This document shows positions 1 to 16,440 of a DNA stretch of 64,000 bases, piece after piece. The stretch is from Eudorina sp. 2006-703-Eu-15. Its lineage: Eukaryota; Chlorophyta; Chlorophyceae; Chlamydomonadales; Volvocaceae. The stretch's first letter is position 1. Every line of letters starts with the position of its first letter. The notes beneath the pieces were generated by a model. It was not told the origin of the DNA. It ran no database searches and worked only from the letters and a program-made list of their open reading frames with translations. Where the stretch lies: assembly GCA_003117195.1 (NCBI GenBank), contig BDSI01000044.1, positions 189,952 to 253,951 of the forward strand, in the 5' to 3' direction. Both the position numbers and the translations under genes were made by a program.

Positions 1-127
1 CGGCGTGTTGATGCGATTTTCCGACACTTACCCATTCTGCTGTCCTCGTGCGCTTGGGACAAAATTATTTACATCTTTTGGGCCCGATGCGTGACCTGCA
101 GGCGGGCCGGATAAGGGCGACCTGGCC

Positions 128-2229
128 ATGGACACGTCGGGGTCAGGCCGCAAGCGGGGCGCTGAGGATGACGGTGACGCGAACGCCGCAATCTTGGGCT
201 CTCCGCCCAAAGCCTCACGGCCTGCTTTGACCCAGAAGCCGGGGGCAGTTGACGCGGAAGCCGGACGGGCAGGGCCGTCGAGGGCCGGCCGGCAGCGGCT
301 CGAGTTTGCGCCAGGGGATGGCGCTGCGGGTGCTTTGCGAAAGCAACAGCAGAAGCGTGGCTCGGAGAGTGGCCCGACTTCCAGCGGCCCAAGTGCGGGC
401 GAGGTTGGCCAAGAAGGCAAGCAGCAGGCTGGAGGGGCCCCGGGGACGGGCGGCGGGGAGGCGAGCGAGGACCCGAAGGCGGCCGAGCTGGAAGTCCTGC
501 GGCAACAGATGAAGGCCATGCAGGAGAAACTGGCGCGCATGGAGGCGGCCAGGGAAATATCGCCGCAGCCGCAACCGGCACCGCAACCGGCACCGCAACC
601 GGCACCGCAACCGGCACCGCAACCAGCGCCGCAACCAGCGCCGCAACCAGCACTGAAGGCAGAGGGGCCGCCAGTGGTGGAGCCGGCGCAACGACCTACT
701 CTTCCGCCGCTGGCCCAGCCGCACCTGCCTGCGTCAGGGCGGCCTGAGCTGCAGATGCCGCCGCTCTTGCCGACACAGCCGCTGGTACTGGCGCACGCGC
801 AGGGGCAGCTGAGGCCTCAAATTCGGCCCCAGCAGCAGGTTGCACCGCAGCTGCGGCCGTCCCAACTGCCGCAGAACCAGCGGCCGTTGCTGTTGCAACC
901 ACAGCAGGTGCAGCAGCAGCCCAAGCCTGCCGAAACGCAGCAACTGTCGCTGGCTTCCCGTCTGCAACCTTCGTCCGTCATTGCAGCCCCACAGGCCCCG
1001 GGTCTTGCTGCCCGGCCGGTTGATGGGCCGCAGATGGCTGTAGGGCCCCGAGGCGTGGGTGCCGCTGCGGCTGCTGGCAGCGGCGTCGGGACGACAATTA
1101 TGCCCACATCCATGTCTAATGTAGTCATCGAAGGCGGATCTGGTTCACCGCCTCGGAGACCCACGCCGCAGGCGCCGGCGCAGCAACCGCAGCAGCAGCA
1201 ACCGCAGCAGCAGCAACCGCAGCAGCAGCAGCAGCAGCAGCAGCGGAAGCAGCCGGTGCAGCAGTTGGACCTGCCGGCCTCAACGAAGGCGGATCAGCAG
1301 CGCCTGGCTGCAGAGCAGCTCGACGCGGATATTCGCAGCGTCATTGTGGAGAATGTTCATCCGCTGGCGAACAAGGATGTCCTTGCCGCTCATTTCAGGT
1401 GGGTTCCCGGACATAATTCGCGGGTTATAGGTTGTTTGTTATGCTTGAATCAGAGCTCCATGCGGTGGAGCTCGGGGCAACTATTGTGTGTGCAATGGCC
1501 GATGCAGGAGATGTCTCTTTGTTAGTCTTGCTTGGGTGTTCCATTCGTTGCCTGCCACGCATGTTTGTCCGAGCTTGGCACGGGTCGGCTGGCGGCTCCT
1601 GCGAGGAGTGCCATATTGCATCGGTGCAGTTATAACCACACATATTGACCAAGGAGTGACATGTTATCGAGCATCTACCGACAGGTTATGGTTCGGACTT
1701 AACTTCCTGCCGTCGCCTCGTCGGCGTGCAACCCTTCAGAGTCGCGGGCCCAGTCAAGAACGTCAACGTTATGTACGACAGTTTCACCGGGCAACCCACG
1801 GGGGTGGCGGTCGTGGAGATGGCCAACGAGCGGGCGACGCAGGCCGCTGCTGCGCTGTCGGGATCTTTGCTCATGGACCTACCCATCTGTGTGACGCTCA
1901 AGGCGGCGCTGCTGTTGCAAGACTTCAGTCTAGCTGCCCTAGGCATGGGCGCCGTAGGAGTGGGAGCGCAGCCGCTGATACCGCCAATAGTGGGAGTGTC
2001 GGGTCCTGGCGGACGGCTGAATCCCGCTGCAGCGCCGTTCGTGCCAGGGCAGCCGTTGCCCGCAGGCCTGGCGCAGGCGATGCGGCCGCCGCCGGGGGTA
2101 GTGGCCCCAGGTCGACAAGCATGGCCGAAGCCGGGCGTTGGTGGCCGGGGTCGAGGCACAAATGTGTGGGTGCGAGACGGGGGACGGGGTGGAGGTGCTG
2201 CGGGATCCAACACGGGGGAGCGAAGCTGA
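128..2229 (+). CDS. RRM-domain RNA-binding protein, Gln/Pro-rich (2 exons, 586 aa)
   Basis: Exons 128-1398 and 1740-2229. The donor (GTGGGT at 1399) and acceptor (TTCAG ending 1739) preserve phase 2, giving 586 residues. Residues ~403-476 form one RNA-recognition motif split by the intron: an RNP2-like strand (SVIVENVH), then KNVNVMYD, GVAVVEMAN and a final LPICVTLK strand. The single late RRM recalls PABPN1-type proteins, but aromatic RNP1 residues are poor, so the RNA target is unknown. The N-terminal 400 residues are disordered: a PQPA array near residues 150-175, Gln/Pro-rich stretches and a polyQ tract near 357-374. The C-terminus is Gly/Arg-rich (GGRGRG), also typical of RNA-binding proteins. 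ATG 128 is the first in-frame ATG. It converges on the minus-strand gene at 2598-2955. Function as a nuclear or cytoplasmic mRNA-binding protein is inferred. Confidence 0.82.
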
Positions 2230-2296
2230 CGGATGATGGTGGCCGCGCACAAGGAGCATGTGTTGGGGTAAGGTGACAGGCTGGACTGACATACGG

Positions 2297-2301
2297 TGTA
2301 A
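2297..2301 (+). terminator. Polyadenylation signal TGTAA of the RRM gene
   Basis: TGTAA lies 67 bases after the stop codon at 2229. It is the characteristic poly(A) signal of volvocine algae. No other TGTAA is seen closer to the stop. Confidence 0.6.
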
Positions 2302-2345
2302 ATACCTCCCAAGTGGAGTCCCAGTGTGAGCCAGCCGTCCGAGCT

Positions 2346-2350
2346 TTACA
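2346..2350 (-). terminator. Polyadenylation signal TGTAA (complement) of the 92-aa gene
   Basis: TTACA on the plus strand reads TGTAA on the minus strand, about 250 bases after the stop codon at 2598-2600. The 3' ends of this gene and the RRM gene would overlap slightly. Confidence 0.45.
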
Positions 2351-2597
2351 TGAACATCAATATCGGTAATGTCCACCAGTGCTCAGGCAGCTTCAGGACG
2401 GCACACTCGTGGGCCGGAAATGCGAAAACCCCGGGACACATGAGACATAACCTTCCGGCAAAGGCGCCCAGAACACAACTGCCAGGTCGATCATCTCTCC
2501 CCAAATCGGTATCCTAACAAAGAAAATTTATTGAAAGTCGCGAACATCTACCGAACTCCTCCTCTGCACCCATCAAGCCAGCTGAATCAGCTCCGAC

Positions 2598-2955
2598 TTA
2601 ATGGTGATGCGCCTTGCCGTGCGCCTTCGCATGAAGCTCATCAAGAGCTGGCGGAACATCCGTCATGTGCGGCACCTGCCAACATAAAAGGCGACAGCTT
2701 CGAAATGGTGTGCCGGCATCACCGTTTTGACAGCAGATCCCGGCGTAAACTTACCTTAGGGAATGCCGTCGGGTGACGCTCAGGATTCTGCAAGTAGACG
2801 ATGGGAGTGGCATTGTACTCGGCAGCGGTAATCTCCTTGGTCCCGAACACGGGCCGCCCGGTGACGAATTGCAAGTAGAGGACACCACCCAGGAGACCCG
2901 CAAACCCAGTAGGAAAGTTAAAGTTCGCACGGGTGAAGTACGCGTAGTAGCTCAT
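2598..2955 (-). CDS. Small single-TM protein, 92 aa (2 exons), unrecognised
   Basis: Exon 1 is 2955-2755 (67 codons) and exon 2 is 2675-2598. The donor reads AAG|GTAAGT and the acceptor TTGGCAG; both are phase 0. The start ATG at 2955 has a good ACCATG context. The protein begins MSYYAYFTRANFNF, has one hydrophobic segment (about residues 16-32), then a polar region, and ends in a His/Ala/Lys-rich tail (AKAHGKAHHH). Length, single membrane span and basic/aromatic N-terminus fit a small mitochondrial inner-membrane subunit such as a respiratory-complex accessory protein, but I do not recognise the family. An additional upstream exon cannot be excluded, since the frame stays open to 3036. It is divergent from the kinase gene, with 487 bp between the starts. 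Confidence 0.6.
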
Positions 2956-3442
2956 GGTGCTCAAGATGTTATGCGTGAAGGGCAGGTATGACGGACCGCA
3001 GATAAGGGGTCCAGCAGGTACGCTTGTAAACGACAACTGCCCGGCCTAAACTGTGGCCTGTTAGGCTACTGATCAAGGGCATTGGTTGGGATGAACGACG
3101 TCGTCCTGCAATCCCGGACAACGACTCCCTCCCTCCAAATTACGCGCTGGCTTTCCCTCTATAAGTCACACTCCATTACACTTATTTAAGCACGGTCGAA
3201 CTAGCCTTGGCAGAACATACCGATTTCGACGGAAACCGTTCACGCCCTTTGGGCCAACCAGCTTTTCTTAGTCAATCAGAACTCCAGTATCCCATCATTC
3301 AGGGACAAGTGATACATAGGCGCGATGCTTCCCTTTGTTGACGCTTGTGTTGTAATGCTGTGGGGCGCGGTGCCAGGCAATACTCTGATAGAGACTCAGT
3401 AAGGCAGTAACAGAGTCTTTGGAGGCCGAAGCTCTAAGACAC
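2956..3442. promoter_or_regulatory. Shared 5' region between the 92-aa gene (-) and the kinase (+)
   Basis: The 487-bp gap between divergent start codons has no supported ORF. It must hold both 5' UTRs and probably a bidirectional promoter. No clear TATA box or other element could be assigned. Confidence 0.4.
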
Positions 3443-7694
<4,252 letters not shown>

Positions 7695-7940
7695 GGTGGC
7701 TGGGGTGAGGCGCGAGTGCTGCGGGCCGTGTACACCAGCAGCCGCAGCAGCAGCACCGGCACCCGGACCAACAGCAGAACAGCAATGCCAGCAGCAGTAC
7801 TTGCAACAGTATGTGCAGCAGGAGCAGCAGCACCGGCAGCGGCAGCACCCGCAGCAGCAAGTCGGGTGGAGGTAGGCCGGGGTAGGCGCGGCCTGGCTTC
7901 CCGCTGTGCTGCTGCTGCTACGCCTGCTGCATGTGCGGTG

Positions 7941-7945
7941 TGTAA
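7941..7945 (+). terminator. Polyadenylation signal TGTAA of the kinase gene
   Basis: TGTAA lies 247 bases beyond the stop codon at 7694, a normal 3' UTR length for volvocine genes. Confidence 0.5.
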
Positions 7946-10900
7946 AAGAGAACTGTGCGGTGTGTGGGAGGGCCGCGGCCGCCGGTGACTGGGTGAGGTC
8001 TGAGGTGCCTCTTAAGCAGCGTTGCCATTGAGAGACGCGAACGAGCGATTGCGATTGGGGCGGAGGGCAGGGTGGGGATCAAGAGTGAGCACAGGCTGCT
8101 GCTGCTTGCTGCTGCTGATGTTGCTGCGGAGAGGAACGGCGGCCGTCCCCGCGAGCGGACCAGGCTGCATGGCGCGAGGTCGGCACCCCCTCACCGTGGT
8201 GTCATGGTCGCCATCATCATCTTCATCTGGGTAGTGGTATGGGTGTTGGAGCTGAAGGAAGCATCCGAGGGAGCGCGTTGCGAACGATGTTCGCGCGGTA
8301 GGGTGGGGGGGCCAGTGGCCGTGTTTCTACACTGGGGTGCGCGCTTGGGGGGGAGGGTGGTGGGCGGACCGCCCAGTCTCGCGGGCGGGACGCCACACAC
8401 GGACACACCTTCAGACACACGCGCGCGCAATGGCTGCGCCGGCGTTGCGATTGCCCCGAGGACCCGGGCGCCCTTCCATCCAGTGAACCAGACTGACAGA
8501 TAGATGCGGCGCCCCGCAGCAGGGGTGCTGGTACAGATGTGCCCAACGACTGAGAGCACTGGTTGGGATGGCTACGACGGGGCTGCGGAAGGAAAAGCCA
8601 ATGGTTGGCTCGGCGGCTGCGTTGGGGCGCTGAGGAGCTCGCTCGGTCGAGGACCGGGGCGCTGGCCTCCGGACCTTCACCGGAGGCGGGAGGAGCCCGG
8701 TGTGAGGGGGGCGGAGCCCGGTGTGTTACCCCGGCACGCGGCAGAGAGGGTGTGATTCAGACGCATACGGTAGCAGTTCACACGCACGCACACGTAATTG
8801 CACAGCGCTGCACTTTCATCGCCGCACTTCTTCAACGCAGCATCCTTCATTATCGCGGTCTGTGCGCGGCTGGGCGGGCCGAGGGACCCGCAGGCGGGCG
8901 AAGGGTCGGGGACCGGCCTGCCGCTCCTCACCTTGGCCTGGCGGCAGCGGCAAGGGCCCCCGGGCCCCGAGTGGAGGCTCTCTGCTGTCCGACGGCTCGG
9001 CGGCTTCCATTACCTGCACAAACGGACGTCCCGGAGGGTCGGGTCCGGTCCGCACCTAGTGCACCGTGCTCTAATTGGGGTGCGGTTGGGCAACAACATC
9101 GGCTTTAACTGTTTGTGTGTACGTGTATGGATTTAGGCTAGGCCCCGCGGCGCCACCAGGGGTCCTGTGGCAGGTGCAACCCGTCAGGGCTGTGCGGGGC
9201 GGACAGCAGGCGGGCTGGGAAGGTCCGTCAGCCTCTCCCCCCCGACTCCCCCTAAATCAGCACAGCTCCGTCCCGGCGTCACGGCGGCGGAGGTACGGCG
9301 GTGTCTTGATGGGTGGGAGACGGGGGAGGTAGGGCTGTTGTCCAACCACATGGGCGAGTGTCATTGTGAAGGCTGGTGGGTGCGGCCCACGCGTTGCCTC
9401 GACGTTGCCACCATGCGGAGCAGGCTGCGGCGCTGCTTCCATTCTGGCTACGGTATTGGCAGATCCGATTATCGGCCCGGCCTTAACCAAGCCCGCTTTG
9501 TGTATGTGCTCGGCTTCGACATTTTATTCTTTCCGCCATCCGCGCGCGCGTGGTGGTGTAGCAGCACTGGTATGGCTGGCAGGCAGAGCAGCAGACAGTA
9601 GGGTGGGAAGGAGGCAGAGGGGAAGTGGGAGAAGGAGACGGGGAAGAAGGACAAGCCAGGGGTGGAGGTAGTTTGGCGCCACAACGGGGAAGCGCCTTCG
9701 GGGCGGGAAGGGAGACAGGGCCGAACAGGGCGAGGGGTTTCCCCTGGGTATGGCGTGCCTGGGGGGTCAGTTGCACCCAATGACGCAATGAGTCTGCCAA
9801 TGTCAAGGTGGTGTCGAGTTTTAGCCCCCCACCCCAGGGTGGCCGCAGGCGCGAGGGGCCCGGGGGGGCGCGGAGGTGGAGGTAGAGCGGCCGCGCACCG
9901 CAGCAAGGAGAGCGGGAAGGCGGGCCGGGACGTGTTATTCCGCGAATGGACTTAACTTGCTGCCTTGGAGCAGCCGGACCCTCGCACTGCCGCGCCGGAG
10001 GCGCCAGGGGAAGTGATGCGCGGGGCTGCCAGCTGCATAGGACTAAAGGGCGGCGGCGGGTGCATACGGTAGTTTTCAATACATGATGTTGCAGTGGACG
10101 CGTGGACCCCGCGGTTTTAGGTTGTGCGTGACAGGACAGCGTTGGAGCCAAGGATTGTGGGAGGCTGTACCAGGCCTAACGATACGGGGGTCCGGGGTGT
10201 GGGTGTGTCGAGTACAGACGTTGACCAGTACATAGCAGGGTGGACAGGACAGCAGCGCGGGACCTCTCGTTCGCTTACCCGGTGTGAGTTGTGGGGACCC
10301 TTTCGCGCGAAGGCAATGTGGCTCAATGTGCGTGCGCATGTTTGGTTGGGGAGCTATCCTACAGGTAATAGGTATGTGCGAGTGCGAAATACTGCCGAAA
10401 GCAGACGGACGGAAGCAGAGCAAGGTTTTGTCGGGACCACATGCCGTACACACGGCAGACAAGAGTCCAGGGCGGTACCGTCCCCCCGACTCATTCCCCA
10501 GCTGAGGATGGGGACCACTAGTGAACGGTGTTGCGTGCGGCCTCGTACGGGCCGTGTGCGCAGGTGTCGAGGGCCTCCTTGCCTGAGACTTCCAGCCGCC
10601 CCCCGGGGCATCCCCTCGCGGAGTCATCCCGAGGGACATCAACCACCACACCCGCGTCGAGGGCCGATGGCGGTCGTGTGACCATGTCGTACGGCAGATG
10701 CACAATACGGCAATCTCCCGGGGGGCCGCACCACGGCTGCCGGACCTCACGCCTAGGGGCGCATCCGGCTAGGGGCGGCACTCTGTCCTCGGAGCGGTGC
10801 AGGTGCTGAAGGGAGCACGTGTGAAATGAAATACGGCGAGCTGCACCTGTCCGCCCACCTTGCACGGACGGACCATGCGGCAGCCGCCCTGCTGCACAGC

Positions 10901-12719
10901 CCACACCAGAACCTCTGATGCGCGGGGTGCGGCAATCGCATTCCAGCCAGTTCCAGCAGCCGGCCGCACGCTTGCAGCAGAAGCGGTTGACCCGGGCGCC
11001 CCTGCACGACCCGACCCGCTGTCGACAACTTGACATGGGCTATCGGGGCGCTGAGAGTCTGTAGATTGAAACGCAGCAGCGCTGTCGCCGGACCTGTGGA
11101 GATAGATTAATCCCCGGGGGCTGTGGGCTCTCGGGTTCCCCCACGGTACGGTACGGGGCCGGGCCGGGCCGGGCCGGCAGGGGCCAGGGCGATGGCGGGG
11201 TGGGTTCTATTGGACCACTCAAGCGGCCGGAAGTGACGCATGCGTGTCATGCCGGCGGCGGCGTTGTGGGGTCGGCGGTCGGCCCAAGACGGCGGCTTCA
11301 TTGAACACCGGCTGCAATGGGTGATAAGAATCGAGTTTGATTAAGAAACATGGGTGAATGGATGAATTGTGATGAATGATCATGGCAGCGCACGCCAAAG
11401 CAGGAAGAGAGCGTCAGTGACGTCCCGATGCGACCCCGGCGACCACGACAAGGCAATCTGGCAACCCCGCACCTTAACAACCGAAACCGAAGCGGGTCGT
11501 CGGTGACAGCCGACAGCCCGACACCGCATCGCCACATGGCGCACCATCTACGAATAGCAGCACCCCGTGTAGGCGCACACACACACATGTGCTTTTCTCT
11601 CGGCTCAGTTATCTTATACACACACCCATGGCACACACACACACACATGTTGCATTTCTAAACACACACGTGTTCTGCCCGCCTAAGAAACACGCCCATG
11701 ACGGGCACCCCAAGACGCCCAAGTGCCAGTAAGCGGCCGACACCGGCCCTTGAGGCCTCACGTTGCCGACCGACAACAGGACGGGCTCCATAGATGAATC
11801 CACCCCGCCGGGCATGCGCACCGCGACAGCCACGTGACGCGCAACTGACACCCTCACCCATCAGCTTCCGCAATCCGTGCCGTACTCCTCAGCGCTCTTC
11901 AGCGTGTACGACCGACCCCCGGCCCGGGTCTCAACTGGTTCGCTGCTGCCCCACGTGTCAACTCCGTGGCTCACACATTCCCTCGGTGTCCGCCCTCAGT
12001 CGACTGCGGGTCTCAAAAGCTGGGCCCCCCAACCCACCGGACGTCACCGGAGGCCACATCATCATGAATTCCACGTTGACGATGAATGAACCTGCGGCGG
12101 CTGTCAAACGGAGCACCTGTTCCAGCATTGCAGCTGCCCGCACCAACCCTGCCATCACGACCCCTAAACCCACCCCCCTGCCACACTCCAAGGGGAGCTC
12201 CGGAGGTCGTCCTGCCCCCGCCGAGCAGAGAGCAGCGCGCGGAGGAACAAGGCATGATGCCCCTCTGCGACCTGAGTGTTCATCACCCATCCCCCGCGCC
12301 TACAGCACAAACAAACCTCAGCGTCTGCCCCCACACCAGCGGATGGCTGGTAAGGCGTCCTGGACTCGTGTCCATGTCCGGGCCGCCCTCACCCTCTCCC
12401 CCACCATCGCCGTCCGTGCTGTTGTGTCGCACCAGGCCTGCCGCCACCGCCCTCGGGGGGAGGGGTGCATGCACGGCATGTCCCTGCCGCTGCAGACTGG
12501 CACGCGGAACGACGTACTGCCCTGATGGGCCGTGTCTGTCGCCTGCCGTCCCAGCAGAGGCCCTTGCTTGGTTACCCGCCGAAGTAGCCCCCATGATGAA
12601 TACGCCTCGAGGCCCTAGCCTGCAATTTCACAATCTTCTTGCACGGTCTTGGTAACCCTACTGGACCATCCGTCCGTACAGTCCGTACTGCAAGGTTCCT
12701 GGAGTCAAAGCGGCGCGCA
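7946..12719. other. Non-coding stretch between kinase and ankyrin gene
   Basis: About 4.8 kb without a frame I can support. Open frames here are Arg/Pro/Gly-rich in all phases, lack linked splice sites and show no domain. It contains short CTG/GCTGCT runs near 8095-8130, repeated GAGCCCGGTGTG near 8695-8722, and an AC microsatellite near 11576-11661. The right end must include the 3' UTR of the minus-strand ankyrin gene. Confidence 0.5.
11576..11661 (+). repeat. Interrupted (AC)n microsatellite
   Basis: Two (AC) runs (about 11576-11590 and 11624-11648) are separated by unique sequence and followed by TTCTAAACACACACGTGT. Similar wording (TTCTAAACACACACATGT) recurs near 42630. Confidence 0.7.
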
Positions 12720-14927
12720 TCACGCCGTGGTGCCGCCGCCGGTGGCCGTAGGTCCGGTGGCCGGCTCGGCAGCCTCCAGGATCCAGCGCCGCACTTCACT
12801 GTGTGACCGCGCGGAGGCCCCCATGCAGAGCAGGAGGCCCTCGGCGCTCTTCGGACCGCGCAGGGGGCAGCCCAACTGCCGCAGGCAACGCAGGGTGGCC
12901 AGATCGTCGTTGCGAGCTGCCATGCTGTAGGCCTCGCCCGCCTCCTGCGTGGGTGGGTGTCCCACAAGGGACGTGGGACCGCCTTGTGCGAGATGGGGAC
13001 ACCAATTTAGCAAACACAGACCTGAAACGAGCCCGGGCACACCCAGCGAGATGTCCGTGTCTGTCTGACATATGGTGTCGACCGTGATTTGGGTCGCAGT
13101 AAGTAACACCGCGTACATAACTCTACTCAACCCTCGAAGCGCGACCAACTATTAAAGACCGTGGCCAGTCGGGGTCGATGGGGGGCAGGTAGGGGAACAC
13201 CTTACCGGTTACCGCACGAGCCTCAGGCCAGAACCCAGCCCGGCCCCGCTGCTGGCTTGCATCAAGCGGACAGTGTCCAATCATAACCGATTCGTAACGC
13301 CAAGTCTTCCCTCTCCTTTCCCCTCACATGCCCGTATCGGTTTTGAACTTAACCCTCACATGCCCAGTGCGCGGATCTGATCCAGCAGAGGAGCACACCC
13401 CCTCGTGGCGGCATCTGTCCGTTGATAGGCGCCACCGTCCGCCTCCCTTTCACCTCTGAACCCGCGGCTTACCCCCATCGGGCAGCCATGGCTGACCATC
13501 CACGTCAGCAGCGCCACGTCGCCGGCTTCCACGGCGTCCAGCAAGGCGCCGTCCCGCCAGGGGCAGCCCAGCTCCTCCCGCAGCCACTGCACGACGGGCA
13601 GGCTGCCCGATCTGACGGCGCAGCTCAGCACCGCCGCGCCCTCCCGCGTGCCTCCCCGGGCCTGCTGCAGCACCTCACGGCCCGCCGCGCCCGCCGCAGG
13701 GGACGCCAGCCACCGCAGCACGCGCAGGTGGCCGTGTCGGGCCGCCGCCTTCATGACCTCCAGCTGCAGTGGCCAGCCCGCCGCCACCAGCTCCTCCAGC
13801 ACCTCCAACTGGCCCGCGCGCGCCGCCGCCTCCAGCACCTCCAACTGGTGTTGCGGCTGCCGGCGCAGACCCGCCTCGGAGCCGCCGACGGCAACGCCGG
13901 CCAGCAACATGCGGAGCGCGGGCACGTTACCCAGCGCGGCCGCCGCGGCGGCTTCCGCGGCGAGGCAGGTCATGCAGGTCAGCGCCCCGCGCTGGTGCAG
14001 CGCCCGCAGCCTCTCCATGCCGTCCTTTGCCGCGAGGATCCTTTGGAGCGCCGGCAGTGTACACGAGGCCGAGGGCCCAAAGTGCTCCGCCAGCCACTGC
14101 AGCTTGTCCCGCCAGTCAGCGCTGGGGGTCTCGACGGCGGCCGCGACGAGTCGGGGGATGTACGGCCGCAGGGACTCATTGTCGTACCGGGTGCTGAGCC
14201 GGCGCGCCAGCGTCCGCACCACATGCAGCGGATAGCCGTACAGTGCGCCGCTGAGCACCCTGGCCCGTTGCGCCCCGCTGAGGGCGGAGGGTGCTCGCAG
14301 GAGAGCCAACAGGCGGCCTAGGAGCGCGGTGTGGCCCCCGCGGGCTGCGGCCGATAGCGCCGCGGTCAGTGTCTCAGACGACGAGCTGCAAGCCAGGAAG
14401 ACCGCGACGTGGCCGCCGTGTGCTGCGGCGACCGACACCGACCTGATGCTGGCATTCAACTCGCCGTACGGATGCACCAGCCATTCGATTATGGCCACGT
14501 GCCCAGCCTCAGCAGCAGCTTCCAGGGCCGCGACAGCCCCGGCTTCAGTGGTGGGGCAGTGGTTCGCAACCAGCCAGCAGCAAATGTGCAAGTGGCCTGC
14601 GGACGCTGCGGCCAGCAGGACCTCCTCCGTCAGTCCGCAGCCCGCCGCGGCGAACGCGACCTTCAGGTTGTCGAGGCTGCCGCTCCGGGCGGTTAGGACG
14701 AGCAGCTGTCGGCGCTGACGCAGAGGGAGGCCGAGAGTCGCGTCCGGGCGTCCCCAGCGGCTGACGAAGGCGTGGTGCGGCACCGGGCGCGACAGCCGTA
14801 TGGTGCGGCTGCCGGTGGAGAGCTGGTTGCAGGCCTTGCAGATGAGGGGAAACGTGCAGACAGCCTCCAGGTTCGGAAGGAAGCTGAGGATGTGGCCGGC
14901 GACGTCGCGATTTGAGATGAGCTGCAT
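12720..14927 (-). CDS. Ankyrin-repeat protein with F-box-like N-terminus (2 exons, ~559 aa)
   Basis: Exon 1 is 14927-13473 and exon 2 is 12944-12720. Donor GGG|GTAAGC and acceptor CCACGCAG are both phase 0. The N-terminus (SNRDVAGHILSFLPNLEAV, then CKACNQL) resembles an F-box-like helix set. It is followed by many degenerate ankyrin units of the form AAxxGHLxxLxWLxxxxCP, for example AAASAGHLHICCWLVANHCP, AAARHGHLRVLRWL and the last-exon AARNDDLATLRCLRQLGCP. This is the F-box/ankyrin type that is expanded in volvocine genomes. The likely role is substrate recruitment to an SCF ubiquitin ligase, by inference only. The start is uncertain: the frame is open to 15074, with in-frame ATGs at 15041 and 14927. 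I prefer 14927 because the extra 38 codons have UTR-like composition and the F-box-like part starts there. Confidence 0.8.
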
Positions 14928-16410
14928 GAAACTGAGGGCTGAGGCTGGTGAATGGCTTGGTTCGACATTTTGTTTTGCGGGACACGCAGGACCGAGAAGT
15001 AGGCAGCACGACCTTGGAACGCTATGGTCTGCCGGGCACATTGCGATGGGGGTTGACTGCGAGGTGCGCTTCACTGGTTTGTCGAGAAGAAATTCTCGAG
15101 CCCGTGAATACTGTCGAGGTCAGGACCGCAACTAACTGTTCAAATTGGGGATACCGTGTTGCCTCCTGACTACTTGCGGGCGTAGTATATTAAGGCCAAA
15201 ATCATTGTCATGGAAGTTTCAAATATTTGCAAGGCGCGCTTCTGGGTTCCGAGTATCTAGGACTAATAAACTGTGCAAGGCGACTTTGCCTTTACAAGAG
15301 GTAATTGCGAGGTTGCTATTCCGGGCTGTTCTCCTCAAGGCGGAAGGGAAACGGACGCATGGAACGCAGTGCCGTAGGTATTGCAACCGTCGACCGGCTC
15401 GCAGCGTCGATCGTGACCGTACCGCGACCGTCGGCATTTACACCATCGACCGTGCGTACCACAACTGCATCGGTTCTGAAACCCATACATGTTGCATAAA
15501 CTAGGAGGAGTTACCTATTTCTCGCGAGAATTGTTTGCGAGGCTGTCGATGAATTAAATTTCAAATGTTCATAGTTTGCGAAGAGCCGAGGCGAAGGCTC
15601 ATACGTTATATTTCCGAACTTTGCGACGTCCCACAAACAAATACTTTTTGTCAGCTAGTATTTAGAGGCAATACTGAATCCACGGCGTCAGCAGCCCTTA
15701 CATCAACTGTTCGTGAATCGTCAGTTCAGGGCCTTGGACCTTCCAAGCCCGCGCCCGCCTGCCTGCCTGCCTGCCCGTCCACCTGTCCTGAAACGTCTCC
15801 ACAGTCCCCAGCCTCCTCCCGACCACCCCGCTCAACACCTTCCCCTCCCGATGTGTCCCAATCCGCCCTTCAGCAGCACCGAGCAACCTGCGGCGTCACC
15901 ACCACCCTGCAACAAATCAAATGGCACCGCACTCCCGTACATGCCTGCATCACGTGCTCCCGTACACACACGTGAACAGTTATATCAAAAAACCACCTAA
16001 CCACCTTAGGAACACACCTAACATCTTGCACCTCGCAGCGGGCACTCGCCGATATCCCCCCTCCTCCACAGCGTGTTAGGAGAAGGGGTTCAGAGATGGG
16101 ACGGCGAGGGATCTCCGCGGATCGCCGTCGGTTGCAAACACTGGGGGTGCTGCTCCTGATGCAGCGGGGGACACATCGGGGGGAGCGCCGTAGTAGAGTC
16201 CTCTCACTGGGCTGCAACTGTCGCACCGCTGAGGTTAAATTGAGCCACACGCCCGACACCAACCCATGCTGACATCCAGACCAGCCGTCGCCGCCCCGAA
16301 ACCCTCACTGAGTCATCCTCCGTACAATACTGTAAGCGCTACAAGGTTGCCCCCTTATCCCCACCGGCTGATCCAACGGGAATACGACAGATACGTAGGC
16401 AAGTCCCATC

Positions 16411-16440
16411 AATGCCGTACAATACCGTACAATGCCGTAA
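16411..16440 (+). repeat. Three tandem copies of a 10-bp unit AATGCCGTAC
   Basis: Units aatgccgtac, aataccgtac and aatgccgtaa are adjacent. The core CCGTAC/GTACGG is unusually frequent over 16.4-17.1 kb. Confidence 0.6.

Noticed and set aside
11794..12655. Overlapping plus-strand frames of 189-243 codons
   Set aside because: Low complexity in both frames, no splice-linked continuation, no domain; the region is more likely 3' UTR or intergenic DNA of the ankyrin gene.
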